From contig CAKZPJ010000063.1 of assembly GCA_937138955.1 (NCBI GenBank), positions 1-7,539 on the forward strand: a stretch of DNA of 7,539 nt, in the 5' to 3' direction. A program made the position numbers and the translations under genes. How positions within the stretch are numbered: the stretch's first letter is position 1; each line of letters starts with the position of its first letter. This DNA is from an uncultured Flammeovirgaceae bacterium (GTDB taxonomy: Bacteria; Bacteroidota; Bacteroidia; Cytophagales; Cyclobacteriaceae). Below are positions 1 to 6,686 of the stretch, in pieces. The notes below the pieces were generated by a model, which ran no database searches, was not told where the DNA came from, and worked only from the letters and a program-made list of their open reading frames with translations.

Positions 1-61
1 AAAACTTAGAACCATAATACACTAACACCTGAACATATTAACCCTTAAACACACCTTCATC

Positions 62-1261
62 ATGTACGAAACACTGAAACCCGTCTTAGAACAAGAGTTA
101 ACTGAAATAAAAGAAGCTGGTCTGTACAAGACCGAACGCATCATCACCACTCCGCAAGATGCCGTCATCAAAACGAACTCCGGTAAAGAAGTGATTAACT
201 TTTGCGCTAATAACTACCTAGGCTTATCTTCTCACCCCAAAGTGATTGAAGCGGCCAAGCAAACGATTGATACCCACGGCTATGGTCTGTCATCAGTTCG
301 CTTTATCTGCGGTACGCAGGATATTCATAAAGAATTGGAACAGAAGATTTCGGATTTTTTGGGAATGGAAGACACTATTCTATATGCGGCTGCTTTTGAT
401 GCTAACGGTGGAATATTCGAACCGCTGCTAGGAAAAGAGGATGCAATTATCTCTGACCAACTTAACCATGCCTCTATCATTGACGGAGTACGCCTATGCA
501 AAGCCATGCGTTTCCGCTATCAACACAATGATATGGCTGATCTGGAAAAGCAGTTACAGGAAGCCGATGCAAGGGGTGCCCGCCACAAAATGATCGTTAC
601 CGATGGGGTGTTCTCTATGGATGGCACCATCGCCCAACTAGATAAAATTTGTGACTTGGCCGATAAGTATAAAGCATTAGTGATGACTGACGAATGCCAC
701 TCAACCGGATTTATGGGCAAGACCGGTCGGGGCGTACATGAACACTGCGAAGTAATGGGTCGGGTAGATATCATCACCGGAACACTGGGAAAAGCACTGG
801 GTGGGGCTTCCGGTGGTTTTACTAGTGCCCGAAAAGAAATTGTAGATATGCTGCGGCAACGGTCGCGCCCTTACTTATTTTCTAATACTTTGGCTCCTTC
901 TATTGTAGGCGCATCTATCGCCGTACTTGATATGCTCTCTAGCACCACCGAACTGCGCGATAAGCTGGAAGACAACACTACCTACTTCCGCCAGAAAATG
1001 ACTGAAGCCGGATTTGACATAAAAACCGGTACCCACGCCATTGTCCCAATCATGCTGTACGAAGCCCCTTTGGCCCAGCAGTTTGCCGCCCGCTTGCTAG
1101 AGAAAGGCATCTACGTAATTGGCTTTTTCTACCCAGTGGTACCTCAAGGACAAGCCCGCATTCGGGTACAGATGAGTGCGGCTCACGACCGAGAGCATCT
1201 CGATCAAGCAATTGATGCCTTTGTAGAAGTGGGGAATGAGTTAGGGGTTTTGGTTTCATAA
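62..1261 (+). CDS. kbl: Glycine C-acetyltransferase (2-amino-3-ketobutyrate CoA ligase)
   Basis: This is a PLP-dependent alpha-oxoamine synthase. It catalyses the second step of threonine degradation in the cytoplasm, converting 2-amino-3-ketobutyrate plus CoA to glycine plus acetyl-CoA. The 399-residue length is that of complete family members. Visible motifs are [14 protein letters not shown] near residues 46-59, His136 in LNHASIIDG (stacks on the PLP ring), Asp210 and His213 in TDECHSTGF, and the PLP lysine Lys244 in GTLGKALGG. From memory, His136 and Lys244 carry the same numbers as in the E. coli enzyme. The ATG at 62 fits the family N-terminus; there is no Shine-Dalgarno sequence, as usual in Bacteroidota. 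The partner threonine dehydrogenase is not in the window and could lie upstream. Biotin (BioF) and sphingolipid (SPT) synthases share the fold, but the N-terminal region and the [11 protein letters not shown] context favour Kbl. Confidence 0.95.
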   Translation: MYETLKPVLEQELTEIKEAGLYKTERIITTPQDAVIKTNSGKEVINFCANNYLGLSSHPKVIEAAKQTIDTHGYGLSSVRFICGTQDIHKELEQKISDFLGMEDTILYAAAFDANGGIFEPLLGKEDAIISDQLNHASIIDGVRLCKAMRFRYQHNDMADLEKQLQEADARGARHKMIVTDGVFSMDGTIAQLDKICDLADKYKALVMTDECHSTGFMGKTGRGVHEHCEVMGRVDIITGTLGKALGGASGGFTSARKEIVDMLRQRSRPYLFSNTLAPSIVGASIAVLDMLSSTTELRDKLEDNTTYFRQKMTEAGFDIKTGTHAIVPIMLYEAPLAQQFAARLLEKGIYVIGFFYPVVPQGQARIRVQMSAAHDREHLDQAIDAFVEVGNELGVLVS

Positions 1262-1294
1262 TTGCATAAGGGTAATTTGTAAGAATACGATTAA

Positions 1295-1326
1295 TTGTGT
1301 CCCTGCTACAGTGGGAACTATCTTTG
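1295..1326 (+). promoter_or_regulatory. Candidate Bacteroidota-type promoter for the MORN-like gene
   Basis: TATCTTTG at 1319-1326 matches the Bacteroidota -7 consensus TAnnTTTG exactly. A TTG at 1295-1297, 21 bases upstream, can serve as the -33 element. Transcription would start around 1332, leaving a leader of about 75 bases before the ATG at 1409. This argues against the in-frame ATG at 1328 as the start. An imperfect inverted repeat (TCCC at 1300-1303, GGGA at 1313-1316) lies between the boxes. It could be an operator or a weak end signal for kbl, but it is short. Confidence 0.4.
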
Positions 1327-1408
1327 AGTGTATTCTCTTTCAAAAATAGCAGACAAGAATCGTAATGTTGATTCGTTACTACTTTGTAAAATACTAGTCA
1401 ATTACCTC

Positions 1409-2305
1409 ATGCGCTATTTATTTTGTTTATTTCTGCTCACCGGGCTGAGTCTGTCTTCGGTTACTGCTCAGGATGAAAAAGATAAGAAAGAAGAGGGAGA
1501 AGAAACCATTGAAAAGACTTTTGCCCCTGATACTTCCGATATTTTTCTGGTTGACCCGGCTACGCAAGTACCGCTTACGGTAAATCTGGAAGCGGAAGAG
1601 GAGGAAGAAAAAGAGGAGAAGAAGGCGAAGAAGAAAAAAAAGCGTAAGAAGAACGTTTTTTACGATATTAAAACCAAAAAAGGCTTTGCTCGCTCAGCCC
1701 GGGGTGGAACCGATGTTATTGAGACGTTTCATTATCTAAAGGTGTTCGAGATGCCCAATCCTTACGTGCGCGATGTGTATTGGTACGATACTAAGCGTAA
1801 GCAAATTCGTACCACGCACAACATCACCAAGAACAAAGCTCTTATTCTGCATGGTCCTTACAAAAAGATGACTACCGATAATGAAATTCTGGAAGAGGGA
1901 ATTTTCTACAAAGGCACCAAGCACGGTCGGTGGACCAAGTATAGTAAGAAAGATATTCTGCTGGACAAAGAGAAATACACCCGAGGCTGGCCCCGAGAAT
2001 CAGAAATCACCTATTACGACGAAGGAAAACGCACAAAACCTCAAGAAGTAATTCCGGTGGAATACGGGGAAAAGGAAGGTTACTATTTTTACTTTCACCC
2101 TAGTGGGCGCATTGCGGTAGAAGGAGAGTATCAGCAAGACCATAAAGTAGGTATCTGGACCGAATTCTACGACTACGACCGCCGACCAAAAAAGCAAATC
2201 AAGTACAGCGAAGACCCCTACGATGATGAAACTCGCCCTTACACTATGAAGGAGTGGAGTCCCGAAGGAAAGGTGGTTTATGACTATAAAAAGGACTCTA
2301 GGTAA
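1409..2305 (+). CDS. Secreted MORN/YwqK-like repeat protein with charged linker
   Basis: The product is 298 residues long, and its molecular function is unknown. Residues 1-20 form a signal peptide (MRYLFCLFLL followed by a Val-Thr-Ala cleavage site before Gln21), so it is exported. Residues 22-36 are acidic and lysine-rich; residues 61-81 switch abruptly from a glutamate run to a Lys/Arg run. The folded part (about 84-295) has degenerate MORN-type strands such as EEGIFYKGTKHGRWTKYS (162-179) and the Gly-Glu-Tyr and Gly-Ile-Trp-Thr-Glu-Phe-Tyr pattern near 239-254, as in 'toxin-antitoxin YwqK-family' proteins. That family name does not show an antitoxin role here. I chose the ATG at 1409 over an in-frame ATG at 1328 because only the later start puts the signal peptide at the N-terminus and lies downstream of the candidate promoter. 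It converges on the lipoprotein gene at 2339, with a 33-base gap. Confidence 0.85.
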   Translation: MRYLFCLFLLTGLSLSSVTAQDEKDKKEEGEETIEKTFAPDTSDIFLVDPATQVPLTVNLEAEEEEEKEEKKAKKKKKRKKNVFYDIKTKKGFARSARGGTDVIETFHYLKVFEMPNPYVRDVYWYDTKRKQIRTTHNITKNKALILHGPYKKMTTDNEILEEGIFYKGTKHGRWTKYSKKDILLDKEKYTRGWPRESEITYYDEGKRTKPQEVIPVEYGEKEGYYFYFHPSGRIAVEGEYQQDHKVGIWTEFYDYDRRPKKQIKYSEDPYDDETRPYTMKEWSPEGKVVYDYKKDSR

Positions 2306-2338
2306 AAGATTTCTTCGGCAAACCGGTCGTTACTTTCA

Positions 2339-2791
2339 CTACTTTTCAAGTGACAACACAACCCTGGCATCCGAACTATCCTCTTTCGGTTCATGGCGAA
2401 GAGTGATGTCGGTAGCATCCTCTTCTGAATTGCGCGTCTGATTACCAAACTCACAAATGAAGGTTTTATAATTTTCTATAATTAGAGTGAAGACGTTGAC
2501 TCTAAAAAAGCCTTGGTTTTCCCGGCTACGTTGCAATCGCCACCGCTCTATTCCCTGATAAAGGGTATCGTTACGGATATACTCAAATCGCAGTGTATCA
2601 CCGTCAAAAATAAACTGCCCCAGATTACCAGCTTCATCTACCCGATCTTCCGAATTATCGTAGATAGATATCGCCTCACTCACTTGCCATACGCCCTGCA
2701 ATGAGTCCACCCCTTGCGATGTATCATCTTCTTTACAGGCCGATACTATCAAAAAGACTAACAGCGTGATTTGAAATAACGTAATCTTCAT
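2339..2791 (-). CDS. Lipocalin-like lipoprotein, probably surface-exposed
   Basis: This is a 150-residue small lipoprotein. A hydrophobic signal (residues 3-15) ends in the lipobox Val-Ser-Ala-Cys with the lipidated Cys19. The next residues are Lys-Glu-Asp-Asp, fitting the K-(D/E)2 surface export signal described for Bacteroidota lipoproteins. After a short linker, LQGVWQVSEAI (about 31-41) resembles the Leu-x-Gly-x-Trp opening of small lipocalin-like domains, followed by alternating beta-strand-like segments (GQFIFDGDTLRFEYIRNDTLY, then a Trp-Arg-Leu strand). The size fits an 8-stranded barrel, with a disordered acidic stretch near 120-140. No ligand can be assigned. The gene is transcribed toward the MORN-like gene and away from the cupin fusion at 3070; I found no clear -7 box upstream on its strand. 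Confidence 0.8.
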   Translation of the reverse strand: MKITLFQITLLVFLIVSACKEDDTSQGVDSLQGVWQVSEAISIYDNSEDRVDEAGNLGQFIFDGDTLRFEYIRNDTLYQGIERWRLQRSRENQGFFRVNVFTLIIENYKTFICEFGNQTRNSEEDATDITLRHEPKEDSSDARVVLSLEK

Positions 2792-3069
2792 TTGCTTTAT
2801 ACTATAGATACATAAATAGACACACTATCTCTTGCAATAGTTGGACACAAGTTATGCTCCACTGAAGTAAGTTAGAAGAAAGCAGATAATTGTTCTGCAA
2901 AAGGTGGCAAGTATTACTTAGATAGACTGTAGCTCACTTGCTTTGCTAACTATTCTTCAGCAGCAATTGTGCGTTCTAAAGTATACTGCCAAGTTTATTA
3001 GCCTCACTGAATTAATGTATATTGCTAATGGCTTTGCCGTTTGTACTACACTAATAACAATTCAAATCT

Positions 3070-4026
3070 ATGATCCGCCTTGCCTTCGGTACTTCGCTCC
3101 TCTTTCTATTTGCTCTTAGCTCTTACGCTCAAGATTCAGCGGGCGAAGAGGAAATTCGTGCGCTAATTGATCAGTACGCGCAAGCGCGAGAGCAACAAGA
3201 TACTGTATTACTTAAAAGTATTTTGGTTAAGGAAATAGATCAACTGGTTTCATCGGGAGAATGGCGGAAAGGAATTGGGGGAGCTATGCAAGGTATGATG
3301 CGTAGTTCGCGCCGTAATCCAGGTGACCGAATTCTTGAAGTAGAAAATGTGCGGTTTCTAACCGATGAAGCCGCTCTAGCGGATGCTCGCTACGAAATTA
3401 GAAATGCGAACGGTGATGTCGTTAGAAAAATGTGGAGTACTTTTGTAGTCGTTTACCAGAAAGACACCTGGCGAATTTCTGCTATTCGGAATATGCTTCC
3501 AGCCAAACCCAATACAAATAATTTAAATACCACCGATTTGTTAACCAAAGCTCAAAAGTGGATTGACCGTTTACAAATGCAACCCCATCCCGAAGGAGGA
3601 TATTACCGAGAAACTTATCAGTCACCCGATAGCATCCCTAAATTGGATCGGAGGTACTCTACCGCTATTTATTATCTTTTGTTAGAGGATGCTTTCTCAG
3701 CATTTCATCGGATCAAGTCCGACGAGATGTGGCACTTTTATACGGGCGAAACATTAGAAATCGCTGTGTTGTCGCCAGAAGGCTCTTTAGAAATTCATCG
3801 TCTTGGTCCGCATTGGGAACAAGGTGACCGATTCCAGTTAGTGGTTCCCGCTAATTATTGGTTTGCTTCGCGAATGGCTGATCCAACTACCTACGCACTG
3901 GTAGGCTGCACCGTCTCGCCCGGCTTCGATTTTCGCGATTTTGAAATGGCTGATCGGAAGAGTTTACTGAGCGAATATCCCCAATACGAAACTATCATTC
4001 ATCAACTTACTCGAGGGGAAGAATAG
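3070..4026 (+). CDS. Secreted fusion of NTF2-like (DUF4440/SgcJ-EcaC) and DUF985 cupin domains
   Basis: The 318-residue protein has a signal peptide (1-20, cleavage after Ser-Tyr-Ala) and then two domains. Residues about 24-147 resemble SnoaL/NTF2-like proteins of the SgcJ/EcaC or DUF4440 type: an N-terminal helix (EEEIRALIDQYAQAREQQD), the SSGEWRKG and MMRSSRRNPGDR region, and a strand ending TWRISAIRNMLP. Residues about 158-313 form a DUF985 (cupin_5) domain with its usual landmarks: HPEGGYYRETY (173-183), the Ser-Thr-Ala-Ile-Tyr-Tyr-Leu strand (197-203), FHRIKSDEMWHFYTGE (212-227), VVPANYWFAS (258-267) and TVSPGFDFRDFEMADR (281-296). His213, Glu219 and His222 sit where cupins place ligand or metal contacts. 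DUF985 proteins are usually single-domain and cytoplasmic, so export and fusion are uncommon. Enzyme activity is unproven; RmlC-like folds suggest a small-molecule or sugar ligand. The start follows directly from the signal peptide. Confidence 0.9.
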   Translation: MIRLAFGTSLLFLFALSSYAQDSAGEEEIRALIDQYAQAREQQDTVLLKSILVKEIDQLVSSGEWRKGIGGAMQGMMRSSRRNPGDRILEVENVRFLTDEAALADARYEIRNANGDVVRKMWSTFVVVYQKDTWRISAIRNMLPAKPNTNNLNTTDLLTKAQKWIDRLQMQPHPEGGYYRETYQSPDSIPKLDRRYSTAIYYLLLEDAFSAFHRIKSDEMWHFYTGETLEIAVLSPEGSLEIHRLGPHWEQGDRFQLVVPANYWFASRMADPTTYALVGCTVSPGFDFRDFEMADRKSLLSEYPQYETIIHQLTRGEE

Positions 4027-4054
4027 AATTTCCCTAATTTTGAGGAGTTTTCTA

Positions 4055-4084
4055 TACGAATCTACCCGAAAATTCGTAATTTTT
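4055..4084 (+). terminator. Stem-loop with short T-tract after the cupin-fusion gene
   Basis: TACGAAT (4055-4061) and ATTCGTA (4072-4078) form a perfect 7-bp stem with a 10-base loop, and five T follow at 4080-4084. The position, 29 bases after the stop at 4026, suits an intrinsic terminator, although the stem is AT-rich. An exact TAnnTTTG box (TAATTTTG, 4035-4042) lies just upstream. If that box is a promoter for the gene at 4110, the hairpin would sit in its leader instead; no TTG -33 element is visible for it. Confidence 0.4.
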
Positions 4085-4109
4085 ACGGACAACCTACAAT
4101 AATGATCCT

Positions 4110-4811
4110 ATGAAATTCGCTACCCTGTTTCTACTAAGTGTACTATGTACCGCCACCACATTTATTCCTGATGACTATCAACTGCTATTAAGCGAAGATT
4201 TTGAAGGAAAACAACCACTCAAGATCTTTGAAATGACCGACCGGGCGGCTTGGAAGTTGAGCAAAATAGATGACAACCGAACTTTGCATCTGTTTGCTGC
4301 CAGCGACTATCAGCCTCGAGTACGCTCACCCCGCAATATTGCTATGCTCTCGGATCAAATGTACGGCAGCTTTGTATTGGAAGCTGATTTAATGCAGACT
4401 GGGCGAGAGTACGGGCATCGTGATATGTGTCTCTTTTTCGGTATGAAAGACCCTAGCAATTTTTACTACGTCCACTTAGCCACGAAACCTGACCCGCACG
4501 CTCACAACATCTTTCTCGTAAATGATGAACCCCGCGTCGCCATTGGTGAGAAAGTATCAGACGGAATAGATTGGGGCGAAACCAATCAGTGGCACAAAAT
4601 AAAAATAGAACGCAACATAGAAGAGGGATTTATAAAAGTATACTTTGATGATATGAACACTCCCATTATGGAGGCGACCGATACCCACTTTGCCGAAGGC
4701 TACATCGGTTTTGGCTCATTCGATGATACCGGGATGATTGATAATATCAAAGTATGGGGCCCGAAAGCTAGCAGCCCTTCCGACTCGTTTTTTGCTTCTA
4801 CTAGAAGGTAG
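4110..4811 (+). CDS. Secreted DUF1080-like (3-keto-disaccharide hydrolase-type) jelly-roll protein
   Basis: The 233-residue protein has an N-terminal signal peptide (about 1-16). Cys13 is preceded by Val-Leu, not a proper lipobox, so it is probably soluble in the periplasm or secreted. The rest is one concanavalin A-like beta-sandwich: LLSEDFEG (26-33), YGSFVLEADLMQTG (85-98), FFGMKDPSNFYYVHLA (109-124), NQWHKIKIERN (159-169), FIKVYFDD (174-181) and GYIGFGSFDDTGMIDNIKVWG (197-217). The last three match the usual end of DUF1080 domains, in which a Trp-His strand, a 'Val-Trp/Phe-Asp' strand and an Asp-Asn-Ile closing strand recur. Some family members act on 3-keto-glycosides; others may only bind glycans, and I cannot name catalytic residues here. 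A possible transcription unit includes the next gene, 8 bases downstream, and a DUF6807 gene converges from the other side. Confidence 0.85.
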   Translation: MKFATLFLLSVLCTATTFIPDDYQLLLSEDFEGKQPLKIFEMTDRAAWKLSKIDDNRTLHLFAASDYQPRVRSPRNIAMLSDQMYGSFVLEADLMQTGREYGHRDMCLFFGMKDPSNFYYVHLATKPDPHAHNIFLVNDEPRVAIGEKVSDGIDWGETNQWHKIKIERNIEEGFIKVYFDDMNTPIMEATDTHFAEGYIGFGSFDDTGMIDNIKVWGPKASSPSDSFFASTRR

Positions 4812-4819
4812 AAAGCCAG

Positions 4820-5143
4820 GTGATAGAGTTTTTGAATGAGAGGCGTTTATTGATAATTAGTGTCCTGATTACTGTTTACTTCAGCGGACTGTATCTTCTT
4901 TACCTTTACAAGATAGACCATGTATTGATCGGGTTTTTCCGAGAGTTACTTACCATTCCGTTTTTACTCGCTCAAGTATTTTTTCTAGTTATAGGTGTCA
5001 TTCGGCTAGTAAGAAGACAGACTCCTAAACCTTACCGTACAGTATTCAGCATCATCTTGCTCAGTTTATGTTCTTATCTCACTATAGGGAGTATTTTATT
5101 TACGTGCCACCCCCTCCAGCCTTTATTTCGTCTTTTTATATAA
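4820..5143 (+). CDS. Small three-helix inner membrane protein (GTG start)
   Basis: I do not recognise this 107-residue protein. Three hydrophobic segments are clear: about 10-30 (LLIISVLITVYFSGLYLLYLY), 34-62 and 74-97. Positive residues sit before helix 1 (Arg8, Arg9 region) and in the loop between helices 2 and 3 (a short Arg-rich stretch, RLVRRQTPKPYR), suggesting a cytoplasmic N-terminus and loop. The reading frame has no ATG near its 5' end; GTG at 4820 is the most upstream plausible start, 8 bases after the previous stop. A GAAGG (4804-4808) overlapping the preceding stop region may act as a ribosome site, and translational coupling to the DUF1080-like gene is likely. The last 21 bases overlap the 3' end of the opposing DUF6807 gene. 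Its composition argues for a real membrane protein, not a chance frame, but the exact start is uncertain. Confidence 0.65.
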   Translation: MIEFLNERRLLIISVLITVYFSGLYLLYLYKIDHVLIGFFRELLTIPFLLAQVFFLVIGVIRLVRRQTPKPYRTVFSIILLSLCSYLTIGSILFTCHPLQPLFRLFI

Positions 5144-6058
5144 ATTATTGACCTCCTGTTCAGTAATTTCACCTTGATAAACTACTAGACGATATCGCAA
5201 TACCGTAGATTCTTTATCAGAAACTAATACTGGTTCTTGCCCAGGGTAAACCGGATTCTGCATACTGTTCTTGGTACGTAAAATCCACTGGTCGACTGGA
5301 GATGGATTATCCGGGTGAGCCATAACGACGATTCCAGCCGAACCGCCGTCAGCAGCCAATGAACCAGACATATCCATCCAGGGGCCGGCTTCTACCGCTT
5401 CGGTTTGAGCCGTGACTGCTCCATTGGTAGAAGTGAACTTAAGATCTTCCGGTAATTTCATCCTCACCGAGAATCCGCCGTATCCCTTCACATCTTCTGA
5501 GCCACCTATTTTTAAGTCAGGAACCAAGGCTAGCAGGGAAATCTTGAAATCTAGCACTCGGTAATTTTCAGTAGCAGAATGAATTTTGATACTGGTTTCT
5601 TCCGCAAGGAAAGGTTGTGGTTCGCCTTGCTCATCTGTCCAATTAGGTGATTTCCAGTGGGTTTTCGTATACAGCGTACTGTCTTCTTGCTTGCCGCCAA
5701 CCTCATACACATCCCAGCTAATATTTTCGCAAGTCCAGGCATCGCCAATGCGTTTGTCCCCAATAAGTACCTGATGCCACGTCCAGAAAATACCTCGGTG
5801 GTGCAGATGATCTTCGGGGAAATCCTCAGTAAGCACCGTGCCATCTAATCCGTACAGCGGATGGACGTAATTTGCTCGGGGGTACTCACCATTCTGCGAC
5901 TTCGTTTTTTGCTGATAAAAGAAAATGCGTTCATCATTTTCCTTCACCCAAACTCCATCCTCCGAATACTCAAACGTAAGTGCTTGAGCGGATAATGAAA
6001 CCGGCTGGTCGCAGGCACTTAATAGTACTAGCAAAAGTAGGTAGGTATAGTATTTCAT
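5123..6058 (-). CDS. DUF6807 (PmoA-like) family lipoprotein
   Basis: The protein is 311 residues with a lipoprotein signal: a leucine-rich core (residues 7-13) and lipobox Leu-Ser-Ala-Cys with lipidated Cys16. The family hallmark is near the N-terminus: YVHPLYGLDGTVLTEDFP (64-81) followed by EDHLHHRGIFWTWHQ (82-96), giving His66, His84, His86, His87 and His95 as possible ligands. Further beta-rich segments include KGYGGFSVRM (about 190-200), GPWMDMSGS and a late AHPDNPSPVDQW. DUF6807 proteins occur widely in Bacteroidota and Planctomycetota, often beside DUF1080 proteins and sugar oxidoreductases, and have a galactose mutarotase-like beta-sandwich as I recall; their reaction is not established. 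Here the DUF1080-like gene is two genes away on the opposite strand. The stop overlaps the 3' end of the membrane protein gene by 21 bases. Confidence 0.92.
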   Translation of the reverse strand: MKYYTYLLLLVLLSACDQPVSLSAQALTFEYSEDGVWVKENDERIFFYQQKTKSQNGEYPRANYVHPLYGLDGTVLTEDFPEDHLHHRGIFWTWHQVLIGDKRIGDAWTCENISWDVYEVGGKQEDSTLYTKTHWKSPNWTDEQGEPQPFLAEETSIKIHSATENYRVLDFKISLLALVPDLKIGGSEDVKGYGGFSVRMKLPEDLKFTSTNGAVTAQTEAVEAGPWMDMSGSLAADGGSAGIVVMAHPDNPSPVDQWILRTKNSMQNPVYPGQEPVLVSDKESTVLRYRLVVYQGEITEQEVNNLYKKTK

Positions 6059-6081
6059 TAGCTTATTATTGACGAACCAGC

Positions 6082-6089
6082 CAAATATA
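6082..6089 (-). promoter_or_regulatory. Candidate -7 box for the DUF6807 gene
   Basis: On the minus strand this reads TATATTTG, an exact TAnnTTTG match, 23 bases before the ATG at 6058. It implies a leader of roughly 15-20 bases. No TTG element is present at the expected -33 distance, so this is a half-site only. Confidence 0.3.
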
Positions 6090-6110
6090 ACCTAATCTGC
6101 AAATATTTAC

Positions 6111-6308
6111 TCAGGAAGAAGTAGGGCGAGGGCGAATAGCCACTTCTTCGTTAATCCAACAACCTACTTCCATAGTCTCACCCTTCTTAAAATCTTCCTG
6201 AAAATTTTTTTCCATCGTAGGCAGCCCAATATACCGTCCGATCCTGCACAACTGACTTCCTTTGTTTATACGCTTCAAAACTGGAGAAAAATAGAGATCG
6301 CCTATAAT
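6111..6308 (-). pseudogene. Possible C-terminal remnant of a gene, family unknown
   Basis: A 65-codon open frame on the minus strand ends with TGA at 6111-6113. Its translation includes GDLYFSPVLKRINKG, CRIGRYIGLPTMEKNF and GETMEVGCWINEEVAIRPRP, which reads like a genuine protein tail. There is only a late ATG (6212-6214), and upstream in this frame stops appear at once (6309-6311), while the neighbouring frame continues with a short segment ending AKAIAKL. A single-base shift near 6305 would join them. It could also be a chance frame: the opposite strand is open in the same register. I do not recognise the family. Confidence 0.25.
6115..6149. repeat. Inverted repeat, 8-bp stem
   Basis: GAAGAAGT (6115-6122) and ACTTCTTC (6142-6149) are exact reverse complements around a 19-base spacer that contains a GGC/GCC pair able to extend the stem. 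No T-tract follows on either strand, so it is not a convincing intrinsic terminator. It lies within the last codons of the minus-strand remnant. Confidence 0.35.
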
Positions 6309-6324
6309 TTAGCGATTGCCTTAG

Positions 6325-6686
6325 CTGTACTTACCGACGGCTCGTACCGAAAAACTACTCGTCTTTGCCGACTACATAACGTTAATTGGTAATCCATCCA
6401 TAGACCGTGTCTTCCAAAAGCAAGCTAAAGAACAGGCTCGCAAGCTATTCATCCACAAACCTCTATCATACTTAAGAAGAAAACTCTAGCTCTGGAAGGT
6501 TTCTTTAGCGCAATTCAGCAGAAAGGAAATTTGCTAAACTATACGGTTCAGAATATTAAAATCACTCATCAGCAAAGAGTAAAATCTGGGTTAAAAAGGC
6601 AGATAAGCAGTTTAGCAGTGAGCAAAAAAGGTGTGGGAGGATTAGTAATATTGAATAGCCCTGTTCAGATTTGGTATTTTTGTTGA
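6325..6686 (+). pseudogene. Possible frameshifted gene remnant, family unknown
   Basis: Two overlapping plus-strand open stretches, 6325-6489 and 6429-6686, would give about 120 codons if joined by a one-base shift near 6480-6490, in an A-rich run. The first encodes LVFADYITLIGNPSIDRVFQ and QAKEQARKLFIHKPLSYLRRK; the second continues with LALEGFFSAIQQKGNLLNY and VKSGLKRQISSLAVSKKGVG before a TGA at 6684-6686. There is no start codon. Its last bases contain the promoter of the following gene. It has no signature I recognise, so it could be relic coding sequence or open by chance. Confidence 0.28.
6651..6682 (+). promoter_or_regulatory. Candidate promoter of the DNA alkylation repair gene
   Basis: TATTTTTG at 6675-6682 matches TAnnTTTG exactly, and TTG at 6651-6653 lies 21 bases upstream as the -33 element. 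This is the same geometry as the promoter candidate at 1295-1326. Transcription would begin near 6689, giving a leader of about 17 bases before the ATG at 6706. Confidence 0.45.

Noticed and set aside
1050..1343. A 97-codon minus-strand frame over the end of kbl.
   Set aside because: It lies antisense to the well-supported C-terminal domain of Kbl, has no recognisable motif, and is best explained as a shadow of that gene's codon pattern.
1328..1408. An in-frame ATG at 1328 would add 27 residues to the MORN-like protein.
   Set aside because: The extension would bury the signal peptide, and the start lies at or before the predicted transcription start.
2513..2704. Plus-strand frame of 63 codons opposite the lipocalin-like gene.
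   Set aside because: It is antisense to a gene with a good lipobox and fold pattern, and it has no signal or motif of its own.
1409..2791. YwqK-like gene plus a small opposing gene as a toxin-antitoxin pair.
   Set aside because: The genes converge, both products are exported, and the small protein looks lipocalin-like. The YwqK 'antitoxin' label is only a family name.
2792..3069. Imperfect inverted repeat (GCAAA...CAAG near 2897-2911 against CTTGCTTTGC near 2937-2946) in the divergent spacer.
   Set aside because: It requires a six-base bulge and short arms, and no promoter box is near enough to give it meaning.
5551..5844. A second minus-strand frame of 97 codons within the DUF6807 gene.
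   Set aside because: It overlaps conserved DUF6807 sequence in another phase and resembles no protein family.
6096..6392. A 98-codon stop-free plus-strand frame as a new gene.
   Set aside because: It has no ATG, its first half has an unlikely composition, and it runs antisense in register to the more protein-like minus-strand remnant.
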